From contig JAFEMH010001244.1 of NCBI GenBank assembly GCA_022495995.1, forward strand, positions 444,377 through 508,376: a stretch of DNA of 64,000 nucleotides. Direction: 5' to 3'. Under the pieces are notes generated by a model. That model searched no databases, was not told the origin of the DNA, and saw only the letters and a list, made by a program, of their open reading frames with translations. Below, one piece after another: positions 44,291 through 55,177 of this stretch. This DNA is from Adenophora triphylla var. japonica (lineage: Eukaryota > Streptophyta > Magnoliopsida > Asterales > Campanulaceae). Positions within the stretch are counted from its first letter, which is position 1, and each line of letters starts with the position of its first letter. The position numbers and the translations under genes were made by a program.

Positions 44291-44383
44291 AGGGAATTGA
44301 AGAATTTTGAAGAAATTCTCTCCTTTCTCTCTCTCTTCCTCGGCAGTTCTTGGGCGGCAATAATGCCCAATGCCCGTTCAAAC

Positions 44384-44455
44384 CTATTTTAAATAATCTG
44401 GAAAAAACAGGTCTCTAGCCGTACGGCTCCTTTTCTCCATCTCATGCGGGCGGCT
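44384..44455 (-). promoter_or_regulatory. Palindromes and TATA-like box before aORF1 of element C
   Basis: CCGTACGGCT (44419-44428) is a perfect version of the C motif core. A decayed second copy (GCGGGCGGCT, 44446-44455) lies 27 bp away. Reading toward aORF1, TATTTAAAATAG begins 23 bp after the palindrome, close to the LTR spacing. The aORF1 start follows at 44290. Confidence 0.5.
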
Positions 44456-44640
44456 TCATTCGCTACGAGCGAAATTACAATCCCCTTTGGACCTTCCACT
44501 TGGGCATGCAATTTCCGTTATCTTTTAACCAAGATAACATCTTTTCGAGAAAATATCCCTTATCCCTTTAGCAATCAAGCTCTATTCCCCGATGCGCCTC
44601 CCGTTAATTCCGTTATAACGGGATAACGCTAGGTGACAAC

Positions 44641-45060
44641 CTCAGTGTCAAAACTCTAAGCGAGGCCTACCTCTATCCAGAATAGTGACGTATGCTAAGT
44701 TTCTATCAACTTAAGCTACCTCTATCCGAAATAGTGACGTACGCTCAAGTTTCTCCAAACTTAAGCTACCTCTATCCCGAATAGTGACGTATGCTAAGTT
44801 TCTATCAACTTAAGCTACCTCTATCCCGAATAGTGACGTATGCTAAGTTTCCCTCAACTTAAGCTACCTCTATCCAGAATAGTGACGTACGCTCAAGTTT
44901 CTCTCAACTTAAGCTACCTCTATCCCGAATAGTGACGTATGCTTAAATCATTCTAGCTCTGGAAACCCATATCTCTGATTCGAAAGAGATTGAGATGTAT
45001 GCTCAAGTTCACCAAACTTTAGCTACCTCTATCCACTCGATAGTGACGTAAGCTCTAGTT
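44641..45060. repeat. Minisatellite, 49-bp units
   Basis: TACCTCTATCC recurs at 44669, 44718, 44767, 44816, 44865 and 44915, at steps of 49-50 bp. Each unit has GAATAGTGACGTA(T/C)GCT and AACTTAAGC. A looser copy ends near 45060. It takes the same place as the minisatellites of element B. Confidence 0.9.
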
Positions 45061-45139
45061 TCAATCAGGTGACAGCCTCCATTAATTGTCAAAATCTCAA
45101 GGATCCTAGACATCGTTCCTAAACTATCTAGTGATGCTT

Positions 45140-45222
45140 GAACTACGATCAAGGCTTGATTCTTCCGGGATACGTAGGTAGCCTTTTATAAAAGGTCCAG
45201 CCATTCGACCACTTTGGTCACC
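45140..45222 (+). other. Hairpin module, copy 2 of element C
   Basis: CTACG (45143-45147) pairs with CGTAG (45173-45177) around CTTGATTCTTCCGGGATA. GGTAGCCTTTTATAAAAGG, able to form a second hairpin, and CCACTTTGGTCACC follow. Confidence 0.62.
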
Positions 45223-45407
45223 CTGTTTCTTTGTCACTCCTCAGTGATAAAGCAGCCCCTCATAGAAGTTCAGATATCCGACCACCTTGGTCACTCCTAG
45301 CATATCCCCAGTAGGATCAATTGCTTGACCTCCTAGGTCATTTTCTCTTCTTTTTCCCCAGCAAGAGACCAGTTTCTCTTCTTCCTCCCCCAGCGGATCC
45401 TAATCCC

Positions 45408-45490
45408 GAACTACGGCCTGGCTTGATTCCTCCGGGATACGTAGGTAGCCTTTTATAAAAGGTTCAGCCACTCGACCACCTTGGTCACCC
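45408..45490 (+). other. Hairpin module, copy 3 of element C
   Basis: CTACG (45411-45415) pairs with CGTAG (45440-45444). It is nearly identical to copy 2, including the CTTTTATAAAAG hairpin and CCACCTTGGTCACC. Confidence 0.62.
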
Positions 45491-45560
45491 AATCCATCTC
45501 GGCATTCGCCAGATCGGATCCTTTTCTATCGACAACCCCACTCGCCTTGCAAGTGACGTT

Positions 45561-45573
45561 GCCGAGGGGCTTC
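45561..45573 (+). other. Polypurine tract of element C
   Basis: GCCGAGGGGCTTC directly before the 3' LTR. It is shorter in purines than usual but conserved with element B. Confidence 0.6.
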
Positions 45574-47162
45574 TGTAAGTACCCCAAATCGGCTCATGCC
45601 TTAGGTTAAATTTCCCGGCAATTTCGGTAAGTTTCCCGGTAATTCCCCGGGCCTTCCTAGTGTTTCGGAAATGTCCTAGAGCAGTCCCAAATTAAAATTA
45701 GGGCTGAAGGAAGCCTTCCTAATTAAGAAAACACGTTTTTCTTAATTAGGGAGAAGGTTCTAGAATAATGCCACCTTGCATGGTTCTAGAATGCTGAGTC
45801 ACAATGGATAAGCCCGCACGGCTGCATTAGCTCGCTGCCTCTGGCCGCACGGCTTCATTAGCCTTATCCAGACTGCCTATAAATAGAGCCCTCCTCTACC
45901 CATTTCAACACACAAGACAACAACAACAACAATACACACACTCCATAGCAATACACTCAGTCACTCCCAAGACGTGAAGAATATTGGTGAAGGCTCAAGA
46001 AGGTGAAGAAGAAGGCCAAGAAGCTCCCTCCCTCCTCCTTGAAGATCCAAGACCAATCCCTCCTAGCTCCAACCAAAGAAGCAAAGGAAGCAATTGGTAA
46101 CCTCGCACGCCCTAACCTTGCTTTTAATTGATATACTTGCTCATTGCATTCATATATCTTGCTTGGGACTTGGCATTCATAGTTAAAGATCACATCTTTA
46201 TCACCCCCTTTCCCTTTTGCATGCATTAAGACCTCATTTGTCATAAAAATGTAGTATTTTTTCATAAAGGTGCATCCTTTGCACCTAAAATTCCCATTTT
46301 CAAATAAAAATGTCATCTTTATGCATCATTTGCATAATGAATGCCAATTTCTTCAACAAAAATGCATCATTTGCATAAAAATCAAATCTTTATGCATCAT
46401 TTGCAATAAAGATTATTTCTTTAAACTAAGTGCATCATTTGCAACCCAAAAATGTCATCTTTTCATTAAAGTGTCATTTCTTCATCATGCATTTCCCCTA
46501 TCCCCCAACCTAGGAACGGACCGGTGTAAAAGATCCTATCTTTACATCGTTCCTTCCATTAAAGGTTTCCGATTTCTTTAGAAAGGGATACCTTTGAACC
46601 CTATATCTCCGATTATCGCTTAAGAAAGAGTATGAAGCCTCTATACTTGCTCGACCGTCTTAAAGCGTAGGATTGATGGGCTAAGGACCCTCCTTTTCTA
46701 AAGAACCTCATCTTTGACCAAAAGAGAGTCATTCTCTCGATCACGCAAGTCCCGAGGGTCCCGAGGTTTAAAATGCGATGATCACAAGTCATAAGATGAG
46801 GACGGGATCATAATCCCAAATACATAAAATTCCAAGGAATCCCGAGCGACAACCAACAAATGGTTTGTACGTCCGGAAGACAACTTGGGACATTTCCCCC
46901 CCTTATTTTCAAACACATGCACACAAGAAAGCACGCAAGCAAGCACGATTACTGAAATCTTGGGAGACTTGCTCCGGCAAGGCACTTTGGGTGAACGCCA
47001 AACGTTCTTCCCAAGGGGTAACTTAACCTCCGAACCCAAGTAAAAACCTTTTTTTCAAAGTTTTGAGGTAATCAAAATGGCGTGGCGACTCCGTTTTTCA
47101 AATAACTCGGATGTCTTCAAACTCGCGTGAATCCAACACAAAATTTGGGCACCACATTCACA
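45574..47162 (+). repeat. Element C 3' LTR
   Basis: 1589 bp, TGTAAGTACCCC to CACATTCACA. It is nearly identical to the 5' LTR, with differences mostly single bases and homopolymer lengths. Confidence 0.93.
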
Positions 47163-47167
47163 CCTAT
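47163..47167. repeat. Target site duplication of element C (right copy, CCTAT)
   Basis: It matches 29564-29568 and restores the reading of element D's protease. Confidence 0.92.
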
Positions 47168-47915
47168 GAGGAAAACAACTAGGTAACATTTATAGTCATT
47201 GATGGATAGCTTCACCAACCACAGGGTCGATGTCAAGGGTCAGACAAGTCGCCCTTGGAATTATGCCTTCTATCCCGCACCAAAGAGTCCAGTTTCCTAC
47301 CATGCTGGAGTTGGATGCGTACTGAGCACGGCTAGGGAATAACTTGATCATGTGATAAGATCTAAGAAGAAATGGAGAAATGGGAACTAGAGATAGACAC
47401 TCCAGAAGCTAGCTGGAAATTTTCAAAGTTTGTCACCATGACCTCCAGGTTGGTACCAATTCGATGTGTGGAGGAAGGAGTGGACCTAATGCTAGAAGAG
47501 GAGACCTATCCCTCACATGACACAATCATGACTACAGAGCCGACACGTCCCTCAAAAAGCATAGGGGCCGCTGTGGATGCAGTTTTGGTCGATCAGATCA
47601 TCATTGGAGACCTATGCCTCCACGTCAACAAAAACACGAGGGCAACTAGTGGAGAGGTAGTTGTCGAGCTAGATGATATGATTGAGTGCAGGCTCCACAC
47701 TTGGGTGAAAAGGAAATAAAAAGGGTTAGAGAGATCATTATTAATACCTTGCAGTTTAGGGATGGCCCGAAGATAGAGCTAGTGGACGAGTTAGAGGAGA
47801 TGGAGGCCAACCCGTCCTACCCCAAATAGAAAATTAAGATTGGTAGACAGTTATCACTTGAAGAAAGGGCTGAGATAACCACCTTACTGAAAGAGAGTAC
47901 AGATGTCTTTACATG
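47168..47915 (+). pseudogene. Element D protease end and protease-RT linker
   Basis: It continues from 29568 with TFIVIDG, then a misplaced 34-bp copy of upstream protease sequence, then QVALGIMPSIPHQ and GVGCVLSTARE (frames vary). The linker has DQIIIGDLCLHVNKN and EERAEITTLLKESTDVF-like blocks matched in E. Several stops. Confidence 0.78.
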
Positions 47916-47919
47916 GAAG

Positions 47920-48780
47920 GTGGAAGATATGAGGGGAGTTAAGGAAGAGGTCGCTTTACACCGCCTTGACGCCAACCCTACTATGAAATTCATGAGTCAG
48001 AAATTGAGAATCTTTGCTCGCGACAAGGAGATAGCTATAAAGCAAGAGGTCGACAAGCTTCTCGGTGCAGGTATTATTAAGGAGGCATCCTACACCACTT
48101 GGCTGGAAAATGTGGTGATGGTCAAAAATGCCAATGGGAAGTGGAGGATGTGTGTCGACTTCACAGACTTGAAATTGACTTGCCCGAAGGATAGTTATCC
48201 CCTCCCTCTAATAGACAAACCGGTCGACTCAATTGCTGGGCATACCACCCTCAGTTTTCTTGATGGTTACTCGGGCTACCACCAGATCAGAATGCACAAG
48301 GATGATATAGAGAGGACAGCCTTCCAGGCACCAGGAGGGGTCTATTGTTACACTAAGATGCCATTTGGGTTGAAAAATGCTGGCGCGACCTATCAGAGGA
48401 TGGTAAACAAAGACTTTGCTAGTCATATTGGCCTAAACATGGAGGCTTACATTGATGACATGGTCATCAAAACCAAGTCTGGTCATCATGTAGTCGACCT
48501 AAGGGAAACGTTCGCCAATCTATGAGCAAATGACATGAAACTTAACCCCAGTAAATGTGGGTTTGGGGTGGCCGCAGACAAATTTTAGGCTTTATAATAT
48601 CACAGAGAGGTATTGAAGCCAATCCAGAGAAGATCAAATCCTTAATTAAAATACAGGAGCCTACGTACATCAAGGAAGTTCAATGCTTGAATGGTAGGAT
48701 CGCCGCTTTGGGTCGCTTTATAGCCATGTCGGGTGAGAGGTCTCTCCCCTTCTTCAAAACTTGAGGGGGATGAAAGCCTT
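47920..48780 (+). pseudogene. Element D reverse transcriptase
   Basis: VEDMRGVKEEVALHRLDANP leads into GIIKEASYTTWLENVVMV, KWRMCVDFTDLKLTCPKDSY, TTLSFLDGYSGYHQIRM, MPFGLKNAGATYQRMVN and the catalytic EAYIDDMVIKTKSG. A stop follows at 48523, then LNPSKCGFGVA-like and QRGIEANPEKIKSLI thumb sequence. It keeps a Ser in DGYSGYHQ and Cys in VQCLNGR where E has stops. Confidence 0.9.
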
Positions 48781-49760
48781 CGAGTGGACGACCAAATGTT
48801 CCTCGTCGTTCCAACAGCTCAGAGAGTACCTCGCCACTCCTTATTTGCTCAGTAGCCCAGTTCTAAGGGATAACTTATACATCTATCTGTCAGCTGGGGA
48901 TCGAGCAGTGGATGCAGTTTTTACTAAAGAGGAGAATGGTGTGAAAAATAAGTTTATTATGTCAGCAAGGCCTTGTCCAACGTAGAAGGATGAAATTTTA
49001 ATGAAGAAACGGTGGCATATGCCTTAGTGATAGCAGCTAGAAAGTTGCGAGCTTATTTCTTTGCTGACCTCATGTCGTGCTGACCAACGCTCCATTGAAG
49101 AAGATCTAACATAAACCAGAAAGCTCACGTTGACTACTAAATTGGTCCATAGAATTGACAGAGTTCGACATCGAGTATAAGACATGAAAAACTTTGCAAG
49201 CCCAACCTCAAGTGGATTTTTTGGTCGAGCTTACCTTCACCAAAGAAGATAGCAGAGAGGTACCTCCAAAAAAAAGAGCTTGAAAGGGAAAGAATCATCA
49301 AATCAACCGTCAGTTAGTCTGCCCGACGATTGCTGGAAAGTTTATTCAGATGGGTCGGCAACGAAGAATGTTAATGGGGCCAGGATTGTCTTGGTCGAGC
49401 CAGAGAGTGGTAAAGTGTTCGAGGAATCATTGATGTTCAAATTCCAAGCCTCCAACAACCAGGCCAAGTATGAGTCGTTGATTGTAGTAACTGAGTATGC
49501 CAAGTGCTTTGGAGCAACTAAGATAATGGCTTATTGTGACTCCAAACTAATTGTGAATCAGATCAAAGGAGATTATGAGGTGCTCAACCCAATTCTGATA
49601 AAGTATTGCGAGCTAGACAAAAAGCTAATCCAGGACATAGAGTTTTTAGAAATTCAGAGGGTAGGCCATGAAGAAAATGAGTTGGCCGACCTACTATCCA
49701 AGTTGGCCACTTCAGACGAGCAACATGGTCAACCAATCTCATACTTATAGCAACCAGCAT
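48781..49760 (+). pseudogene. Element D RNase H
   Basis: The connection part FEWTTKCSSSFQQLREYLATP and a decayed stretch to 49270 are followed by WKVYSDGSATKNVNGARIVLV (first Asp), NNQAKYESLIVVTEYAK (catalytic Glu region), IMAYCDSKLIVNQI (second Asp), and VGHEENELADLLSKLATS. 49280-49750 is an open stretch of 156 codons. Confidence 0.85.
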
Positions 49761-51072
49761 ACAAAAGGCTGCATTTTTTATGCTCGATCAATACCTCTAA
49801 GTGTTGTATTGATGAGATAAAGGCCTACATCGAAACATACGAGCTATCAGAGGACGAGCAGAAAGCTAGAGTGATAAGGAAGAAATCCCCTAGGTTTAAT
49901 GTACATGGGGATGCCCTGTTAAGAAGGTCCTTCATCAAGCCATTATAGAGGTGTGTTCATCCTCTAGAAGTCTCTCAGCTTTTATTAGAAGTACATAGTG
50001 GAATCTATGGAGGACACCCGGGGGGCCAAACTTTCGTAGATAAGGTAATAACATTGGGTTATTAGTGGCCTCATCTAAGGGAAGACGCTCGTGAGTTCGT
50101 GCATAAATGTGACAAGTGCCAAAGGTATGTCGACCTACCAAGACTCCCAACAACCGAGAAAACACATGTAGTTGCAGCTTGGCCATTCGACATGTGAGGG
50201 GTAGATTTGATCGGACCCTTCCCACCCACCCGTGGAAATTGAAAGTACGTGATCGTGGCTATCGACTATTTCCCAAAGTAGATCGAGGCAAAATCTTTGG
50301 CCAAAATAACAGAGGAAAATGCCATCAACTTCATCCATGATTACATTTGGTCGCTTTGGGGTACCATATTCAAACGTTTCTGACAACATACTACAATTCT
50401 CTACATCCTTCGAGGCATAAATGAAAAGGTTAGGGGTCAAACACTGGAAGTCGTCAGTTGCCTATCCCTAAGGTAATGGGCAATCAGAAGCGGCCAACAA
50501 GTTAGTATTAATAGCCCTAAGTAAGGGTCTAATTGGATGAGCAAAGAGATGGTTTGATGAACTACCCCATGCTCTTTGGGCAGTCCGCACAACCACCTGG
50601 GGGCCTACTGGGGAAACCCCATTTGCTCTTACTTTTGGGTCGAAGGCCATTGCACTAGCCGAGCTATAGATTCCTACAGCTAGGGTTGCACTATTCGATC
50701 AGAATCAAAATGACTCTAACAGATTGATCGACTTGGACCTACTCGAGGAAAAATGGATGACGGCCTAACTTAGAATGGTCAATTACAAGCATAAAACCAA
50801 GGGGTATCATGAAAAGAAAGTCAAGAAAAGGTCGTTCAATATGGGGGACTATGTCTTACAGAAGATCGAGGTAACTGGAAGGAAAGCTGAGCAGAACTAG
50901 TTGTCTCCAAACTAGGAAGGACCCTACATTATTACAAGGGTAGTTAAAGAGGGGACCTACATGATTGGCCATCTGGGGGGCGACAAGCTAAAAAATCCTT
51001 GGCATGTTAGCCACTTAGTTAGATACTATTTTTTATTGGACTCTCTGTGTAACGATCTACTTCATCAATAAA
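49761..51072 (+). pseudogene. Element D integrase
   Basis: Zinc-finger remnants (HSGIYGGHPGGQT, KCDKCQRY) precede VDLIGPFPPTRGN and YVIVAIDYF. The C-terminal part has GPTGETPFALTFGS, RSFNMGDYVLQKIE and KEGTYMIGHLGG. Trp codons in four or more conserved places have become TAG or TGA (for example before GVDLIGPF and EGPY). That pattern fits C to T decay of methylated DNA. Confidence 0.86.
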
Positions 51073-51129
51073 TAGGGGTTACCCCCAAGAAATTCTACTC
51101 AGATTACTACGTTACGCTTGAATGTTCAA

Positions 51130-51735
51130 ATCAGTTTCGACTCTTAGTCGATCTCAAAATCTTAAACATGCTCGACTAAAGTATTAAGTCAGCCACATTT
51201 TTAAACAGGTTTGACTGAAGTCCTTAGTCAGGTTTGTTCCTAAACAGGCTCGACTAAAGTCTTAAGTCAACCTTGTTCTTAAACATGTTCGACTGAAGTC
51301 TTGATCCAATCTTCGTTCTCAAACAGGCTCGACCAAAGCCTTAAGTCAACCTCATTTTTAAACAAGTTCGAATGAAGTCTTAAGTCAGTCTCGTTCCCAA
51401 ACAGGCTCGACCAAAGCCTTAAGTCAACCTCGTTCTTAAACAAGTTCGACTAAATACTTGAGTCAGTCTCATTCCCCATCTGGCTCGACCAAAGCCTTAA
51501 GTCAACCTCATTTTTAAATAGGTTCGACTAAGACTTGAATTGGTCTCGTTCTCAAACAGGCTCGATCAAAGCCTTGAGTCAACCACGTTCTTAAATAGGT
51601 TCGACTGAAGGCTTTAGTCGGTCTCGTTCTTGAAGCAAGTTCGAATAATACCTTGGTCAACATTTCTTTTAAACAGGTTCGACCTAAGCCTTGGTCAATC
51701 TAGTTTTGTAAGTTGATCAGACCAAACACTTTGAT
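51130..51735. repeat. Minisatellite after pol of element D, about 40-bp units in pairs
   Basis: Units with (G/T)TTCGACT.AAGTCTTAAGTCAG and CAGGCTCGACCAAAGCCTTAAG alternate, giving a repeat of about 79 bp made of two half-units. Each half has short inverted repeats (GACT...AGTC). It lies between the convergent ends of pol and the antisense gene. Confidence 0.8.
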
Positions 51736-51985
51736 CAATCTTTTACTTGTGCTAGTTCGACAATTAAAATGAAAATACATGGATCAAACAAAAATGATTT
51801 AAATTCAACAAGCATTAAATGGTTAGTTCCCCAAAAGAGGGCTAGGACTAACTTGAATACAAATGTCATAAGTTAAACTGCCTCCCAAACTGGGCTAAGT
51901 CATAACTAAGTAAACATTAAACTAAATATTGTTCAGAACTTGTCCATTACAAAAAATCAAAATAAAGAGGTCATTCTTGTCGATC

Positions 51986-54471
51986 CTAGTCCAAATGCTC
52001 CTGCCCTTGCTCTTGCTCTGGCTGCTGCTTCTCCACCTCCTCAAACACTTGGTCCTGAGTGACCTCCTCATCATCCTCAACCTCATCTATAGCAGCTAGC
52101 TCATGAAGAATGGAATTGAAATTCCTAGGCTCAACAGCAGGAGAGGCCCAAGGCTCTACCTCATTGTATGGCACGAGGGAGTGGCCAGTACGAGCTACCT
52201 CATCATACTGATCAGTATAAGCCCATTGGGCCAACTTCTCAACGGTTAGCTCGACTGAGAGGTTGACCAAGGCTTGTCGAGCCATATGTTGGCGTCCAAC
52301 ATCAATGAAGTCCCAAGCTCATCTTTATCATATGCTTGTTGCGTTCTTGGACCATTCTAGTTAATAGCTCCAGCTCCTCCACCAGCTTAGCCTTCTCCTG
52401 CTTGGCCAGAACGACTTCCCCCTCCAAAACAGCTTTTATGGGGGCCCATGAATCCACCTGAGCCTGAAGAGGAGCAAGCTCCTCCTTAGCAATCCTTAGT
52501 GCGACCAAGGCTTCATCTCTCTCTTTTCTGCACTGAAGTGGGCGGCCTGGAGAGCTCGACACTGGGAGTCAGCTTCCTTCAGCATCCGCCTCAGCTCAAT
52601 AGCTTCTCTGGCCTTCCTAAAGTAATTGGCCAACGATATATGCTCCTTCTCTAGTTCTGCTCTCCAGCTGCACTTAGCCTGCTCATTCAAGGCTAAAGAC
52701 TGCACGATAAAAAGAAGACAGTCAGGGCAATGACAATCAAAACAATAACGATCAATCTAAATGATAAACATAAGAAGAGTATAAGTGGTGAGACCAATCG
52801 TTGTATTCTTCAGGAGTGAGTCCCTCCTCACTGAACTGGGCTAGCAGATCCCTGTAAGGTGCCCTTCTCATAATAATTTTCCCTAAACCCAGCTTGGGGT
52901 ATTGGTGGCTTAATGAATTGATGCCCGTGAGGGGAGGGACATCACTTAGCTTCTCGACAACTTCCTGCACCTCTTTAGTGCTTTTGGCAGAAGAAGCTTG
53001 GGGAGGAGGATGGCTAAACGCAGATCCAGCTGCTCTAGAGGTCCCAACATGATTGGGGGCCGACTCAGTACGAGATCTCTTCCTATGCCGATAAGAGGGG
53101 GGCCGACCTCGATCTCTTTTAGCTCTTCGACATCGAGCTCCAAGTCAACTATATTATGGGGATCTGCCCCCGTTGATACTTGTCTGGGCTCAGAGCCCAA
53201 TGCATTCTCGATTGACACATCGATCTCCCATTCACCTTCGTACACCTGCACTTGAGGTTAATGTTTGATGGGTTCCACTGGCCCAATCTCATCAACTGGT
53301 ATAATTCCAACACCCTCGTTGGGGAGCATCTTATTACAATCCATAACTTCCTTCACTCTGCTGGCACGAGCATTAGCCATCCCACGGGCCTTCCAGATTC
53401 TCCTCCTATCACCTAGATCGACAATGCAATCCATCTAAGCTTTTTGTTGGGCGGTGAGGACTGCAAGACAAATGAAAGAAAAGTAAATATATAAATATGC
53501 GAGTGAGGAGATAAAAATTATGGAAAATGAGACAAATACTTAACCGCCATAGTGGAACTGGGTTTCAAACCTCTCCCTCTCATGGATGACCCAATCGGGG
53601 TACTTAAGGCTTCGAATAATGTGGACCAAAGGAGCCACCTCTACATCTCCTCCTAGCATCATCCCTACCTGAATGAAGAAGTCCTTGTCTTACCCAAGGG
53701 TAGCCCAGCTTAGGGTGCTCTCCGAGCCACCAACGTCAACCTACGAGTGAGCTCATCGCTTCACTATGAGACCCAGTAATCTTCCACCTTCATTGGCTCA
53801 GAGTCAACCTCGGGCAAAGGGAATTCCCATCCCTTCCCACTCTCAACCAAAATCATGTGGTTGTTCCAATCCAACACATTGTTAGGCAAGTTTATAAATA
53901 ATTTGGGGGCCTTAGCTTTGGCCGGTGTACTTATCCCGAAGGTCTTCTCATTCATCATGATCATGAAGAACCTCCTGAAAACGTGCATACAGTGTTCGTA
54001 CCCACCCAACAAACCTACTCACCATGGCAAAGCAGCCCAACACCGTCACTGTGTTGGCACGCAACTGCATGGGAACACCCGCCAAACACTCAAGAAATTC
54101 GCATATAAAGGGATCGAGGGGAAGATGTAGGCCACTCAAATTGACCGTAATGGAAGGCCACCTTGGTTGTACCCAAGCCCCAATGGATCCACGATTGGGC
54201 CTTCCTCTACATCTCAGTGAAGTGGGTTAGACGGAAATCATCACGGGGCACCTCAAATAAATCATGGAGGATTTTGATACGAGAGTCAGCATTCTTCATC
54301 CCTATTGCCGGCTTGGGGGCTACATTCCCCTTTCATTACAACCTGGAACCACGGTCGAGCAAAATTTATTCACGATATTTCTGGAGGAGGAGCTCGACAC
54401 TACTGAGTTCGAAGTTTGTTGAGCTACCATATCTACAGAAGACACAGAAACATGGGTGAACATACCAAAAG
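51986..54471 (-). pseudogene. Antisense gene of element D (Transposase_28-like, coiled coil)
   Basis: Read on the minus strand, the upstream part has GLHLPLDPFICEFLECLAGV with MQLRANTVTVLGCFAM (about 54130-54015). It resembles the 'putative gypsy type transposon' domain (PF04195), from memory. Then come FINLPNNVLDWNNHMILVES, a low-complexity acidic part, LSDVPPLTGINSLSHQYP (matched in E), a coiled coil (about 52705-52302) and the end FNSILHELAAIDEVEDDEEV rich in Glu and Gln, stop at 51986. The family's role is unknown. It is broken by stops and frameshifts. It starts next to the LTR at 54472, so that LTR could drive it in antisense. Confidence 0.62.
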
Positions 54472-55113
54472 TGTCGAGTTGGGCCAAATGGGTAAAGCCC
54501 AATCACAGACAGCCTTGACTCTCACATTCTCAATGAAGCTGGCCCAATCAAGGCAAGGCCCAAAGCCCATCTCAAGTATCCGTCGACTAAGTCCATGTTC
54601 GACCTACCAGGTCCCGACCTAACTTAGTCCGACCTCATGATCCATACTACAACTCGGGTACGAACCATGCTCTACCCGCCAGTCAGGTCGACCATTCCAC
54701 AAATGGTGACCTCGACCTAACCACCAAGTGTCGACCTAACAGATGTGGACGCATATGGGTCAAATCTTTCCATAACAGCATCCCTATAAATCAGGGACGG
54801 TTATAGGCTCGTTCTCATGACCATAACCGCAGCTATAATTTCGGAGCTCATGTAGCACCACCAAAAATACAAAGACCACCACCTATAAATACTTCATCAC
54901 TATCAAACGGTGAAAGGTAACTGCCATTTTGTTATCTGAATTCATTATTCAATACATTTTGAACTATATACAACCGTTATCTTACTCTCACGCCCGAGCG
55001 TCTTCGCCGGAGACACATCCGGCTAGTCGTGGGTTCTGATTTCAGGTCAAGGAGCCAGGTGATTAGTCCTGCCACGTGGAGGATTACTGATAAGCACAAT
55101 TCCTGCAGCATCA
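54472..55113 (+). repeat. LTR shared by elements D and E
   Basis: TGTCGAGTTGGG to GCAGCATCA, about 642 bp, followed by E's primer site. TATAAATC at about 54785 and TATAAATA near 54883 are TATA candidates. It lies directly between D's antisense gene and E's gag. It is clearly different from D's 5' LTR, so it probably came with E. Start set by alignment to D's LTR; approximate. Confidence 0.7.
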
Positions 55114-55116
55114 GTT

Positions 55117-55133
55117 TGGTTCCATTGCCGGGA
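55117..55133 (+). other. Primer binding site of element E
   Basis: TGGTTCCATTGCCGGGA lies just inside the LTR, in the form typical of Tat elements with TGGCGCCGTTGCCGGGGA-like sites. D has TTTGGTTCCAG at 27330. Confidence 0.65.
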
Positions 55134-55177
55134 ACTGTGCTTTAGTTTGACCTCGAAACTTTTCTCAACCTACAACA

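Larger units (their letters stand above)
29569..47162 (+). mobile_element. Element C: large Tat-like Ty3/gypsy element, plus strand
   Basis: 17.6 kb with nearly identical LTRs of 1585 and 1589 bp and CCTAT duplications. The order is LTR, primer site, long leader, gag, decayed protease region, RT, RNase H, integrase, A-tract repeats, hairpin module, two antisense genes (aORF2 then aORF1 on the minus strand), a 49-bp minisatellite, two hairpin modules, a polypurine tract and the LTR. It is the full-length counterpart of element B, although its gag-pol is full of frameshifts. Confidence 0.93.
26730..54471 (+). mobile_element. Element D: old Tat-like Ty3/gypsy element, split by element C
   Basis: The order is 5' LTR (26730-27325), gag, protease, then C at 29569-47162, the rest of protease, RT, RNase H, integrase, a minisatellite and a gene on the antisense strand. 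All parts are homologous to element E but much more mutated. The right end meets the LTR at 54472 that also serves E, so a separate 3' LTR for D is not seen. Confidence 0.82.

Noticed and set aside
44641..45060. Possible CRISPR array (regular 49-bp repeats)
   Set aside because: Units are tandem without unique spacers, in a plant retrotransposon. It is a minisatellite.
49935..50440. Minus-strand open frames over D integrase
   Set aside because: They are the reverse of conserved integrase sequence on the plus strand and match no antisense gene.
54682..54700. GGTCGACC in the D/E LTRs as a third version of the paired palindromes
   Set aside because: GTCGAC is very common throughout D and E, and I found no paired spacing or fixed distance to a TATA box.
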